The notes beneath the pieces are model-generated. The model saw only the letters and a program-made list of their open reading frames with translations. It ran no database searches and was not told the origin of the DNA. The position numbers were made by a program, and so were the translations under genes. Shown here in pieces: positions 34,528-43,041 of a stretch of DNA of 64,000 nt (the stretch's first letter is position 1; each line of letters starts with the position of its first letter). The stretch lies in contig NZ_AGFG01000061.1 in assembly GCF_000226255.1 (NCBI RefSeq), positions 62,001 to 126,000 of the forward strand, written 5' to 3'. This DNA is from Desulfovibrio sp. A2. GTDB lineage: Bacteria > Desulfobacterota > Desulfovibrionia > Desulfovibrionales > Desulfovibrionaceae.

Positions 34528-35829
34528 ATGCCCACTTCGTTTCCCGCCCGCCTGTACGTAGAGGTCACCACCCGCTGCAACCTGCGCTGCCGCATGTGCG
34601 TCAAGCAGGCCGAGGGCTGCCGCATCCCGGAAGGCGACATGCCGCTGGCCGTGTTCGACCGGCTGGCCTCGTGCCTGCCGCATCTTGACGCGCTGGTGCT
34701 GAACGGCGTGGGCGAACCCCTGCTGCACCCCGACCTGCCCGCCATGGTGCGCCTGGCCCGGCGGCACATGCGACCGGACGCCGACATCGGCTTCCAGACC
34801 AACGGCCTGCCTCTGACGCCGGACATGGCCCGCGCCCTGACGGACGGCGGGGTGGACCGGGTGTGCCTGTCGGTGGACGCGCTGGCGACGACCGCGCGCG
34901 AAGAGTTGCCCGGCTGCCTGCACGGCGGCATGGACGCCGGGTCGGTGGCCCGGGCCATGGACATGCTGCGCGCGGCGGCGCGGGGGCGCGCCCGGCCGCT
35001 GCGGCTTGGGGTGGAGTTCGTGCTCATGCGCGACAACGCGGAGGAACTGCCGGGCGTGGTGCGCTGGGCCGCCGCGCGTGGGGCGGAATTCTGCATCGTC
35101 ACCCACGTGCTGCCGTATGACGCGGCGGCAGCCGCGCAGTCGCTGTTCGTGCCCGACACGGACGAGGCCCGGGCCTTCTTCGACCGGCGCGCGGCGGATG
35201 CTGCCCGGCTGGGGCTGGACCTGCGCCGCTATTTCGACGTGGTGTGGAAGTTCGCCAAGTCGCCGGAAGAAAAGGCCCTGGTCGACTTCGTGCTGCACAT
35301 GCGGCAGGACGCGGCGGAGCAGGGCATCTCGCTGCACGTCAAACGTCTGGTGAACGGCATGGACGCCCCCGTGCCCGATCTCGGGCCGTTGTTCGAGGCG
35401 GCCCGCGCGGCGGCCGCCGAAACCGGCATGGATCTGCGCCTGCCGCGCACCGGCCCCAGCGTGGAGCGCCGCTGCGACTTCGTGGAAGACGGCGCGGCCT
35501 TCGTCACCGCCGACGGCAGCGCCCATCCCTGCTACTTTCTGTGGCACCGCTACGCCTGCTTCCTGGACGGAGAACCCAAGCAGGTCTTTCCGCGCACCTT
35601 CGGCAGCCTTGCCGACGCAACGCTGGAAGAGTTGTGGAATGGTGCTGAATGGCGGGAGTTCCGCGACGAGGTGCGCGCCTATCGCTACCCGGACTGCACC
35701 AACTGCCCCACGGGGCCGTGCGACGACATCACCGGGGCCATGGGCGAATTCGACATCGACTGCCACGGCGTGGCCGTGCCCTGCGGGCATTGCCCGTGGT
35801 GTCTGGGCGGGGTGCAGTGTCTGCGCTAG
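34528..35829 (+). CDS. Radical SAM protein with C-terminal SPASM-type cluster region
   Basis: A 433-residue radical SAM enzyme: CNLRCRMC (CX3CX2C) binds the cluster that cleaves S-adenosylmethionine, NGVGEPLLHPD is the GGE-like SAM motif, and IGFQTNGLPL follows. The C-terminal part has many cysteines (RRCDF, HPCYFLWHRYAC, CTNCPTGPCDD, CGHCPWCLGGVQC), which fits auxiliary Fe-S clusters of a SPASM/twitch domain. Such enzymes modify peptides or proteins, but no precursor peptide gene is visible nearby. The ribosome-binding site is weak. It follows arsC by 72 bp and may share its transcript. Confidence 0.85.
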   Translation: MPTSFPARLYVEVTTRCNLRCRMCVKQAEGCRIPEGDMPLAVFDRLASCLPHLDALVLNGVGEPLLHPDLPAMVRLARRHMRPDADIGFQTNGLPLTPDMARALTDGGVDRVCLSVDALATTAREELPGCLHGGMDAGSVARAMDMLRAAARGRARPLRLGVEFVLMRDNAEELPGVVRWAAARGAEFCIVTHVLPYDAAAAAQSLFVPDTDEARAFFDRRAADAARLGLDLRRYFDVVWKFAKSPEEKALVDFVLHMRQDAAEQGISLHVKRLVNGMDAPVPDLGPLFEAARAAAAETGMDLRLPRTGPSVERRCDFVEDGAAFVTADGSAHPCYFLWHRYACFLDGEPKQVFPRTFGSLADATLEELWNGAEWREFRDEVRAYRYPDCTNCPTGPCDDITGAMGEFDIDCHGVAVPCGHCPWCLGGVQCLR

Positions 35830-35863
35830 GCTTCACGGACTGCGAAGTCACTCGGTGAAGCCT
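35828..35863. terminator. Hairpin spanning two convergent stop codons
   Basis: AGGCTTCAC (35828-35836) pairs with GTGAAGCCT (35855-35863). The stem includes the end of the radical SAM gene and the stop codon of the convergent polyferredoxin gene. No U-tract follows, so termination is only suggested. Confidence 0.35.
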
Positions 35864-37617
35864 GGCGGCAGCCCGCCGGGTGCCGGCCCCGTATCCGCAC
35901 CCGGCGACGGGTCCTGCGCGTCGCTGCCTGTTGGTGGCGCGCCTTCCGTTCCATATCCTTCCCCCGGCTTTTTCGGCGTGAACACCAGCCGCAGCCCGCG
36001 CGCCTCGGCCGCCGCGCGCATGCTGCCGGTGGCGATGCGCAGGGCGTCGCGCGGCCGGATGACGATGGCCTTCTCGCCGCTGGCCAGCACCGTTTCCGGG
36101 CAGTGCTTCTCGCAAAAGCCGCACCCGGCGCAGCGGGCCGGGTCCACGTGGGGCACGCCCACGGTGTAGCCGGGTTCCGGCTTCAGGGCGATGGCGTCGT
36201 AGGGGCACACCTCGTCGCACACCAGGCAGCGCTTCTTTTTCGCCCAGGCCAGACAGTGGTCGCGCAGCACCTCGGCCGTGCCGATCTTGGCGAAGGTGCG
36301 CTCATGGGCCAGCCCGCGTATGGCCGTGGTGGGGCAGCCTTGGGCGCAGGCATGGCAGGCCGGGTCGCAGAAGCCGCGCGCCGGGGTGACCACCGGGCTG
36401 AACATGCCCAGCGCGCCGGACGCCAGCCATGCCGGCTGCAGGGTGTTGGTGGGGCAGGCGGCGGCGCACAGTCCGCAGCGCACGCAGCGGGCAAGGAATT
36501 CCGGTTCCGGCAGCGCGCCGGGCGGGCGCAGCACCCCTTCCGGTCTGCCCAGGGCCGGGGCGGCATGCCCCAGCGCGGCGGCGCAGGTTCCCACGGCCAG
36601 GCCCGCCAGCAGGGCGCGGCGCTGGGAGCGGGCATGGGGCGGCAACGCCCCGGGAGTGGTCACGGGGGTGGACTGCGAGGCCGCAGTGGCCGCGTCCGTT
36701 CCCGCAGATTCCCGGAAGGCGAAGCGCACCGCCCCGACGGGGCAGACATCCGCGCAGCGCAGGCATTTCAGGCATTCGGCGTGGTCCGTGGCCAGCGGCG
36801 CGTCGGCGGCGATTGCCCCGGCCGGGCAGTGGAGCGCGCAGGCTCCGCATGCGGTGCAGGCCCCGGAGGCCCCGTATGCGACCACACGCCTGCGCCACGG
36901 GGCCATGCGCCCCGCAAGGCCCAGCGCGGCCCCGGCGGGGCAGAGCATGCGGCACCACAGGCGCGGGGCCAGCAGCCCGCCCGCCAGCACCAGCGCTAAA
37001 AACCCGATGACGTAGCCGGTGGCCGCGTAGCCCGGCACGGCGATTTCCGCGAAAGAGAGGCCGGTGGCCCCCGTCTGGCGGGCCAGGGGAGCCAGCAGCG
37101 CAAGGCCCCATTCGGCCAGCCGGGCCAGGGGCGGCCATGCGGCCAGCGCCCAGAACCGCGCGGCCAGCGGCAGCGGGGCTGCCCAGAACACCAGGTCCAG
37201 GCCCGCCAGCGCGGCCGCCAGCACCGCGGCCAGCACCCCGTACTTGAGCATGCGCGGCACGGCGCGGCGGCGAGCGTCCTGCCTGCGGCGCGCGGGGCGT
37301 CGCCGGGCCTTCATCAGGCGGTTCCACGCGGCGTCCCCGGCGTCCACCATGGCCCCGAACGGACAGACCCACCCGCAGAACGCCCGGCCGAACAGCATGG
37401 CGGAAGCCAGCACCACCAGCCCCGGAACGGCGGCGGCGATGAACGCCCGGCCCGCCACGCTGGCGGCCAAGGCCACGGCCGGGTCCAGGCGCACGAACAG
37501 GTCGCGTCCGGGCGTCCACCCGTCGCCGGGCAGGGCCTGCCCCGTCCCCCATGCCAGCAGCACGAAGGCCGTAAGGCACAGCCACCGGCTGGCCCGGCGC
37601 GCGCGTTGCCGATTCAT
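35848..37617 (-). CDS. Membrane polyferredoxin (NapH-like plus NapG/MauM-like fusion)
   Basis: A 589-residue electron-transfer protein. The N-terminal half has five or six membrane helices with the paired NapH-type motifs CGWVCPFG and CRMLCPAG. Then come ferredoxin-type groups: CTACGACALHCPAG, CLKCLRCADVCPVG, and after an Ala-rich, Tat-like second hydrophobic segment (RRALLAGLAVGTCAAALGHAAPALG) CVRCGLCAAACPTN, CDPACHACAQGCPT, CLVCDEVCPYD and CAGCGFCEKHCPET. It thus looks like NapH fused to a NapG/MauM-type exported ferredoxin. It follows the DUF362 gene by 18 bp, suggesting one electron-transfer unit. The start has a weak ribosome-binding site. Partner oxidoreductase unknown. Confidence 0.85.
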   Translation of the reverse strand: MNRQRARRASRWLCLTAFVLLAWGTGQALPGDGWTPGRDLFVRLDPAVALAASVAGRAFIAAAVPGLVVLASAMLFGRAFCGWVCPFGAMVDAGDAAWNRLMKARRRPARRRQDARRRAVPRMLKYGVLAAVLAAALAGLDLVFWAAPLPLAARFWALAAWPPLARLAEWGLALLAPLARQTGATGLSFAEIAVPGYAATGYVIGFLALVLAGGLLAPRLWCRMLCPAGAALGLAGRMAPWRRRVVAYGASGACTACGACALHCPAGAIAADAPLATDHAECLKCLRCADVCPVGAVRFAFRESAGTDAATAASQSTPVTTPGALPPHARSQRRALLAGLAVGTCAAALGHAAPALGRPEGVLRPPGALPEPEFLARCVRCGLCAAACPTNTLQPAWLASGALGMFSPVVTPARGFCDPACHACAQGCPTTAIRGLAHERTFAKIGTAEVLRDHCLAWAKKKRCLVCDEVCPYDAIALKPEPGYTVGVPHVDPARCAGCGFCEKHCPETVLASGEKAIVIRPRDALRIATGSMRAAAEARGLRLVFTPKKPGEGYGTEGAPPTGSDAQDPSPGADTGPAPGGLPPGFTE

Positions 37618-37635
37618 GCCGCGCGTTTCCCGGTC

Positions 37636-38589
37636 CTACAGCGTTACCCGCGCGATGGCGCGCGCGGCCAGATCCATGGACCCCAGGCCCCGCTCGTGGG
37701 CCAGGCGGATGTGGCTGACCTGCCGCGCCGCGAAGCGCCGTCCGTACCACTCGAACGATTCCACGGCGCAGGCGTCGGCGGCCACCGGGTCGGCCGAGGC
37801 GATCACCGTGTTCTCCTGCAGCACCTTGCCCGGTCCGCCGGGGCCGCCCGTGGTCAGCACGTAGGTGCCGTCGATGACGGTGAGCGCGGCGCGCAGCCTG
37901 GTGTTCAGGTCCACGATGGCGGTGTCGAGGTCGTAGCGCGAATGCATCATCCCGCGTTGGCGGATAAGCCCCATCATGCCCTTCAGCCCCAGCGACACGC
38001 CGGTGGAACTGTGCGACTTGGCCGTGGGCGCGGCGATGAGCACGTCTGCCTCCAGCGCGTCGCGCAGGAAGGTGTTGGTGGTCATCTGGGCCGCGCCCGC
38101 GATTTCCAGTTCGCGGTAGAAGCGTTCGGCGGTGGGGGCCTGCACGATGTCGCCGAATTCGCTGCACGCGGCGCGGATGCCCGAACGTTCGATGCACTGC
38201 TCCGCCGGGGCCAGCGGGTTGTCCAGCACCAGCACCGAGGCCGCCCCCGCGTCGCGGCACATGCGCGCCAGTGCGGCCACCACCTCCGGGTGGGTGTTGG
38301 TGCCCATGCTGGCGTCGGCCGCGAAGGACATGTTGGGCTTGATGACCACCTTCTGCCCGGTCTTCACGAAGCGGCCCATGCCGCCCAGCATGCCTACGCA
38401 GGCATGGGTGGCGGCGGCGGGCGAACCCTTGGCCACCACGATGTCGGGGGAGCCGCCGGACTGTGCCGACGCGGCCCGCGCCTCGCCCGCAAGCGGCGGA
38501 AAGATGGAGGACCCGGCGGGCAGGCCCGCCCCGGCGGCCAGCCACAGCGCACCGGAAATCTGCCATTTCAGGAAGTCCCTGCGACGCAT
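37636..38589 (-). CDS. DUF362 protein, Tat-exported
   Basis: A 317-residue protein beginning MRRRDFLKWQISG, a twin-arginine signal, so it is probably folded with a cofactor before export. The body matches DUF362: VVIKPNMSF, GTNTHPEVVAALARMC, LIAAPTAKSHSSTGVSLGLKGMMGL and DPVAADACAVE. The family is often linked to iron-sulfur proteins but has no settled biochemical role. AAGGAGG five bases upstream sets the start at 38589. It is the first gene of a two-gene operon with the polyferredoxin. Confidence 0.88.
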   Translation of the reverse strand: MRRRDFLKWQISGALWLAAGAGLPAGSSIFPPLAGEARAASAQSGGSPDIVVAKGSPAAATHACVGMLGGMGRFVKTGQKVVIKPNMSFAADASMGTNTHPEVVAALARMCRDAGAASVLVLDNPLAPAEQCIERSGIRAACSEFGDIVQAPTAERFYRELEIAGAAQMTTNTFLRDALEADVLIAAPTAKSHSSTGVSLGLKGMMGLIRQRGMMHSRYDLDTAIVDLNTRLRAALTVIDGTYVLTTGGPGGPGKVLQENTVIASADPVAADACAVESFEWYGRRFAARQVSHIRLAHERGLGSMDLAARAIARVTL

Positions 38590-38966
38590 GATGCCTCCTT
38601 GCGCCGGATGGCGCGGCTGCGGGCGGGGGAAGGGGGCCGCTTCGGGCTGGTGCCGGGCGCGGGAGGGAAGCGGCGGGTGATGGCGCGCGGGTCTGGGCGG
38701 GCAAGGATTGTCCGGCGGCGGGCACGGCGCGCACCCTGACCGTGCGTATAGCACCTCCGGCCACCGGGGAGCAACGGCTGACGCGCGCGCCGGCACGGTT
38801 GCGTGCCGGAGGCGTGGCGGTCATGCCCGCTCCTGGCCGTGCACGACGCAACGCGCCCCCGGTGAAGGGGGCGCGTCCGTAGGGGCGAAACCGCCATTCA
38901 GGCGGCGGGCGGTGCGGCCGCGAAAGGTTTCGCGTCGCACGCCGTCCGAAATCGTCTGGGGGTGGG
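38590..38966. other. Spacer with a repeated hairpin, no gene
   Basis: Contains the hairpin 38851-38876 (arm ACGCGCCCCC, loop GGTGAA), which lies downstream of the Met-rich gene on the minus strand and is repeated base for base at 39678-39703. The remainder up to the DUF362 start is GC-rich. TATACG near 38754 could be a -10 for the DUF362 operon but has no good -35 partner. Confidence 0.4.
38846..38876 (-). repeat. 31-bp hairpin repeat, copy 1 (downstream of Met-rich gene 1)
   Basis: A 31-base segment identical to 39673-39703; inside it a 10-bp stem (38851-38860 with 38867-38876). Position just past the gene on the minus strand suggests a terminator or mRNA-stabilising hairpin, though only a poor T-tract (GTTGCGT) follows. 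Confidence 0.65.
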
Positions 38967-39347
38967 CTACTTGCCCGCGCTCAGGCCCAGCATGGGCGTG
39001 GAGGACAGGCCGGTGGCGCCAGCCGTGCCGGTCGTGCCGGTCGCGCTGGCGGCGGCGCCGGGCATGGCGCTGTTCATGGAATTGGTCATGGGGCTGGCCA
39101 TGGGGCCGGACATCATGTGCTGGCCGCCGTTGCGCATCATGTGCTGGCCGTTCTGCATCCTCTGGCCCATGCCGCCATTCATGCCGACCATGCCGGGCAT
39201 GTTGGCGTGACGGGACTGCATGGTGGCGGATCCGGGGCAGGACCGGGAACCCATGGCGGTGGCGGGACCGTTCTGCGCGGCAAGGGCGGCACCGGCGGTG
39301 ATGGCGACCAGGGCGAGGGCGGCGGGAAGGATGCGGGTAATCTTCAT
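38967..39347 (-). CDS. Exported Met-rich small protein, paralogue 1
   Basis: A 126-residue protein of unknown function. The signal peptide MKITRILPAALALVAITAGAALA is nearly the same as that of the gene at 39853, so the two are paralogues. The mature part is full of Met with Gly, Asn, His and Gln (MPGMVGMNGGMGQRMQNGQHMM and similar), a composition seen in copper- or silver-binding periplasmic proteins; metal binding is inferred only. AGGAG seven bases upstream sets the start. A perfect sigma54 promoter lies about 55 bp upstream, and a dyad enhancer candidate about 130 bp before the transcription start. Confidence 0.8.
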   Translation of the reverse strand: MKITRILPAALALVAITAGAALAAQNGPATAMGSRSCPGSATMQSRHANMPGMVGMNGGMGQRMQNGQHMMRNGGQHMMSGPMASPMTNSMNSAMPGAAASATGTTGTAGATGLSSTPMLGLSAGK

Positions 39348-39398
39348 GATGGACTCCTGTGGGTGATGTTCCGTTTTCGGATGTATGCCCTGCATAAG

Positions 39399-39413
39399 GC
39401 AATGGCCGTGCCA
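39399..39413 (-). promoter_or_regulatory. Sigma54 promoter of Met-rich gene 1
   Basis: Read on the minus strand: TGGCACG-GCCA-TTGC, a full match to the sigma54 consensus with GG and GC 10 bp apart. The start should fall near 39387, giving a 40-base leader. The same arrangement, with matching flanking bases (GCATAAGGCAA on the plus strand), stands before the paralogue. Confidence 0.8.
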
Positions 39414-39507
39414 ACGCTGCAACATGGTGCAATTGTTTGAAACAGTTTGCCGCCGTCCCGTATGGCCGGGCCAGGCTGCATGATTGTTGGACGGTGCCCC
39501 GCGTTCA

Positions 39508-39528
39508 CCTGTCCAACCTTGGGACAGG
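39508..39528. promoter_or_regulatory. Probable enhancer dyad TGTCC-N7-GGACA, copy 1
   Basis: CCTGTCC (39508-39514), seven bases, GGACAGG (39522-39528): a perfect inverted repeat about 130 bp upstream of the predicted sigma54 start. Extra half sites TTGGAC (39487) and TTGGACAGGTG (39540-39550) flank it. The same TGTCC-N7-GGACA word stands before the paralogue. Confidence 0.6.
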
Positions 39529-39672
39529 GCGTACGTTTTTTGGACAGGTGCCCCGACGGGCGGGCGCGGGCGACGGCGCGCGGAAGAAACGCAAACGCCA
39601 GCCGGGCGCGCCTGTCCGTCGGGCGTGCGTTGCTGCGGACGGGGGGCCGATGCGCGGCCACGTGGCCACGAA

Positions 39673-39703
39673 ACGCAACGCGCCCCCGGTGAAGGGGGCG
39701 CGT
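39673..39703 (-). repeat. 31-bp hairpin repeat, copy 2 (downstream of small gene 2)
   Basis: Identical to 38846-38876. The stem is 39678-39687 with 39694-39703. It lies 150 bp past the stop of the gene at 39853. The stretch 39704-39852 holds no gene. Confidence 0.65.
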
Positions 39704-39852
39704 ACGCCGCTAGGCGGAACCGTGGGGCCTGCGCGAGGAGGAGGTGGCGGCCCCACGGAGGAATCCTGACGTCTGCCGTGGGAAGCGGTCTTTCCGGATG
39801 CCGTTGCCAGAGAGGTGGGCAACGGAGGGGAGAACGACCGGGCGATGAGCCC

Positions 39853-40149
39853 CTAGCTGTGACGGACCTGGGCCTTGCCGTCGTTGCCCGGCATCATGTG
39901 GCCCGCGCCGCCGGGCTTGCCGTCCATGTTCCCCATGCCGCCGTGGCCTTCCTGCATCATCTTGCAGCAGCCGCACCCCTTCATGGGGGCGGGCTGGGCG
40001 TCGCCGGGCGCCTTGTCGGCGGGGGCGGCAGGCGCGGCCGGGGCCGCGGGGTGGGTATCGTGCCCGCCCGTGCTGCCCGCCGCGAAGGCCGAACCGACGG
40101 TGATGGCGAAAATGGCCAGGGCGGCCGGGAGAATGCGGGTAATCTTCAT
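39853..40149 (-). CDS. Exported Cys/Met/His-rich small protein, paralogue 2
   Basis: A 98-residue protein of unknown function with signal peptide MKITRILPAALAIFAITVGSAFA, a close copy of the neighbour's. After an Ala/Pro linker (AAPAAPAAPADK) comes MKGCGCCKMMQEGHGGMGNMDG and then GHMMPGN, which look like soft-metal ligands (Cys, Met, His); no function is proven. AGGAG seven bases upstream of 40149. Its own sigma54 promoter and a TGTCC-N7-GGACA dyad precede it, and the 31-bp hairpin repeat follows. The duplicated unit thus includes gene and control region. Confidence 0.8.
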   Translation of the reverse strand: MKITRILPAALAIFAITVGSAFAAGSTGGHDTHPAAPAAPAAPADKAPGDAQPAPMKGCGCCKMMQEGHGGMGNMDGKPGGAGHMMPGNDGKAQVRHS

Positions 40150-40199
40150 GAAATGCTCCTGCGTGTTGTTTCCCTTACCGGGTGTGTGCAGTGCATAAG

Positions 40200-40214
40200 G
40201 CAAGGCCCGTGCCA
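40200..40214 (-). promoter_or_regulatory. Sigma54 promoter of small gene 2
   Basis: Read on the minus strand: TGGCACG-GGCC-TTGC, again a full consensus match with the 10-bp spacing between GG and GC. The start should be near 40188, giving a leader of about 40 bases, the same as in copy 1. Confidence 0.8.
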
Positions 40215-40341
40215 TGTTGTGCATGTTCCGCAACATTATGAAATAAAATGGATATGCGCGCGAATGGCGCCCGCCTGTCATCCGGCGTGTGTATGATTAT
40301 TGGACATATGGATGTGCAGGATGTGCAAATTGGAGTGAAGG

Positions 40342-40358
40342 TGTCCGATTTTTGGACA
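40342..40358. promoter_or_regulatory. Probable enhancer dyad TGTCC-N7-GGACA, copy 2
   Basis: TGTCC (40342-40346), seven bases, GGACA (40354-40358), about 160 bp upstream of the predicted start. A half site ATTGGACAT (40299-40307) matches the extra half site of copy 1, which is likewise preceded by ATGATT. No gene is seen in the rest of 40150-40774. Confidence 0.6.
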
Positions 40359-40774
40359 GTGGGGGGCAGGCACAGGCAAGGCCAGACATGGGCAGGCAGT
40401 GTCCGCCAGGGGCGCGCGAAGGCCGGAGAACGGGCCGAGGGGTTGCCAGCCGGAATCTGCTCGGCGGCGCGGCGAACGTGGCACGCCGGGCATCCGCTGG
40501 CCGCCGGGGCGGTGCGCTGCGGGGCCGTTGGACTTCCGGCCCTGAATGCAGTATGAAAGCCGATTCGAATGGTACGGCGATGCGCGCCGGATCGTGATGC
40601 CGCCCCGTGGCTTCTTCGTGATCCCCCCGTGACCCCGGGGGCCACCCGCTGGCCGGTCCGCGCGCAAGGGACCATCGGCGCATGCGGCGGCCACGGCCCG
40701 CCGCGCACCGCGTCCCCGGCGTTCCGGGGCGTCTTGCCCAAAGCCCGCTTCCGTACCCATCCCGCACACATTTC

Positions 40775-40799
40775 AGGAGGCGCGCCGCCGCACGGCGGC
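40775..40799 (+). promoter_or_regulatory. lepA: Ribosome-binding site and hairpin before lepA
   Basis: AGGAGG (40775-40780) is 28 bases from the lepA ATG, too far for normal initiation. Between them GCCGCC (40784-40789) pairs with GGCGGC (40794-40799). Folding of this hairpin would bring the site to about 12 bases from the ATG. No other ribosome-binding site is near the start. Confidence 0.45.
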
Positions 40800-40808
40800 A
40801 CCCACGCT

Positions 40809-42614
40809 ATGCCCAGACAGGAACACATCCGCAATTTCAGCATCATCGCGCACATCGACCATGGCAAATCCACCCTGGCCGACCGCATCCTTGAGGTTAC
40901 CGGGCTGGTCAGCGACCGCGAAAAGCGCGACCAGTACCTTGACCGCATGGAGCTTGAGCGCGAGCGCGGCATCACCATCAAGGCTCAGTCGGTGCGCATT
41001 CCGTACACGGCCAAGGATGGCCGCAAGTATGTGCTGAACCTCATCGACACGCCCGGCCACGTGGACTTCAACTACGAGGTCTCGCGGTCGCTTGCCGCGT
41101 GCGAAGGGGCGCTGCTGGTGGTGGACGCCTCGCAGGGCGTGGAGGCCCAGACCCTGGCCAACGTGTACCTTGCGCTGGACCACAACCTGGAAGTCATCCC
41201 GGTCCTGAACAAGGTCGACCTGCCCAGCGCCGACGCCGACCGCGTGAAGCACGAGATCGAGGAAAGCATCGGCCTCGACTGCACCGACGCCGTGGCCGTC
41301 AGCGCCAAGACCGGCCTGAACGTGGACAAGGTGCTGGAAGCCATCGTCGAGCGCCTGCCCGCGCCCGAAGGCAACCTGAACGCCCCGCTGAAGGCCCTTA
41401 TTTTCGACTCGTGGTACGATTCGTACCAGGGCGTGGTGGTGCTGTTCCGCGTCGTGGACGGCGTGCTGCGCAAGGGCGACCGCATCAAGTTGTTCGCCAC
41501 CGAGCGCACCTACGAGGTCATCCGCCTTGGCGTGTTCTCGCCCGAAATCGTGGACATGACCGAACTGGGTGCGGGCGAAGTGGGCTTTCTGTGCGCCAAC
41601 ATCAAGGAACTGGGCGACGCCAAGGTGGGCGACACCATCACCCATGTGGACCGCCCCGCCGAAGTGCCCGTGGAAGGCTTCAAGGAAGTGCAGCCCATGG
41701 TGTTCTGCGGGCTGTACCCCACCGATTCCGCAGACTACGAGCAGCTCAAGTACGCGCTGGAAAAGCTGCAGCTCAACGACGCCGCCTTCTCGTACGAGCC
41801 GGAAACCTCGCAGGCCCTGGGCTTCGGTTTCCGCTGCGGGTTCCTGGGCCTGTTGCACATGGAGATCATCCAGGAACGGCTGGAGCGCGAATTCCAGGTG
41901 GAGCTCATCGCCACCGCCCCCTCGGTGATCTACAAGATCGACACCGTGGACGGGAAGAGCAGCGACATCGACAACCCCTCCAAGCTCCCCGACCCCACCA
42001 AGATCGCCTCGCTGTACGAACCCTTCGTGCGCATGGACATCCACGTGCCCAACGACTATGTGGGCAACGTGCTGAAGCTGTGCGAGGAAAAGCGCGGCAT
42101 CCAGAAGAACATGGGGTACATCGCGGCCAACCGCGTGGTGATCACCTACGAACTGCCCTTCGCCGAAATCGTGTTCGACTTCTTCGACCGGCTGAAGTCC
42201 GGCACCAAGGGCTACGCCTCCATGGACTACGAGTTCATCGACTACCGGCAGTCGGCCCTGGTGAAGCTGGACATCCTGATCAACGGCGACCCCGTGGACG
42301 CGCTGGCCGTCATCGTGCACCGCGACAAGGCCTACCACTACGGCCGCGCGCTGGCGCTGAAGCTCAAGCGCACCATTCCACGCCAGATGTTCGAGGTGGC
42401 CATCCAGGCGGCCATCGGGCAGAAGATCATCGCCCGCGAATCCATTTCCGCGCTGCGCAAGAACGTGACCGCCAAGTGCTACGGCGGCGACATCACGCGA
42501 AAGCGCAAGCTGTTGGAAAAGCAGAAGGAAGGCAAGAAGCGCATGAAGCGCATGGGCAACGTGGAGTTGCCGCAGGAGGCCTTCCTTGCCGCTCTTCAGG
42601 TGGGCGACGAGTAA
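40809..42614 (+). CDS. lepA: Elongation factor 4 (LepA), ribosomal back-translocase GTPase
   Basis: A 601-residue translational GTPase: G1 [10 protein letters not shown]2 with [11 protein letters not shown]3 DTPGHVDF, G4 NKVDLP, G5 SAKTG, then the EF-G-like domains and the LepA-specific C-terminal domain ending in [20 protein letters not shown]. Length is the usual one. The start at 40809 gives [19 protein letters not shown], the normal family N-terminus; see the separate entry on its distant ribosome-binding site. lepB follows about 430 bp downstream on the same strand, a frequent pairing. Confidence 0.97.
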   Translation: MPRQEHIRNFSIIAHIDHGKSTLADRILEVTGLVSDREKRDQYLDRMELERERGITIKAQSVRIPYTAKDGRKYVLNLIDTPGHVDFNYEVSRSLAACEGALLVVDASQGVEAQTLANVYLALDHNLEVIPVLNKVDLPSADADRVKHEIEESIGLDCTDAVAVSAKTGLNVDKVLEAIVERLPAPEGNLNAPLKALIFDSWYDSYQGVVVLFRVVDGVLRKGDRIKLFATERTYEVIRLGVFSPEIVDMTELGAGEVGFLCANIKELGDAKVGDTITHVDRPAEVPVEGFKEVQPMVFCGLYPTDSADYEQLKYALEKLQLNDAAFSYEPETSQALGFGFRCGFLGLLHMEIIQERLEREFQVELIATAPSVIYKIDTVDGKSSDIDNPSKLPDPTKIASLYEPFVRMDIHVPNDYVGNVLKLCEEKRGIQKNMGYIAANRVVITYELPFAEIVFDFFDRLKSGTKGYASMDYEFIDYRQSALVKLDILINGDPVDALAVIVHRDKAYHYGRALALKLKRTIPRQMFEVAIQAAIGQKIIARESISALRKNVTAKCYGGDITRKRKLLEKQKEGKKRMKRMGNVELPQEAFLAALQVGDE

Positions 42615-42739
42615 TTTCGCGGCAGGGGGCGGCAATGGCTGCGTCATGCGCCGTTGCCGCTCGGGTCACGTACCAAAGAGTACGCTCCCCTCGCGGACAA
42701 CGTCACTTTCCTTGCCCTTGCCGCCCCTGCCGCGAAATT
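42613..42739. repeat. Long inverted repeat after lepA
   Basis: A 23-base arm (42613-42635, beginning inside the lepA stop codon) is repeated as its reverse complement at 42718-42739 with only one G fewer. The 82-bp centre has a smaller GTAC-N6-GTAC dyad near 42670-42683. It could be a large terminator-type structure or a small inverted-repeat element; no target duplication was seen. The stretch 42740-43041 up to lepB shows no supported gene. Confidence 0.6.
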
Positions 42740-43041
42740 GCGGCGGTCAGGCGAGGGAATGAGTTCCGCGTGGCGCATGTGTGCGTCAGCGGTTTGAAAA
42801 GAGAATGACGTGAACAATGCCGGGCGGCAGGTGCAACATGCGCCGCAGCCCGGCGGTTTCAGCGCGCCGTCCCCGGCATTCCCCACGGTGCGGGGCGCGG
42901 CGCAGGGCATGCCCCTGCGGCCTCCGCACCAGCGGTGGCGCGCACCGGCCCCGCCTTGGGCGTCAGCCCCTGGCGGGTTTTCGATGAACCGCAAATCCCC
43001 GTCCCCGCGCGGCCGCGCGAACGGACGGCGGAGGCACCCGC

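Noticed and set aside
33241..35790. An 849-residue minus-strand frame over arsC and the radical SAM gene
   Set aside because: Antisense shadow across several genes and a terminator; no domain.
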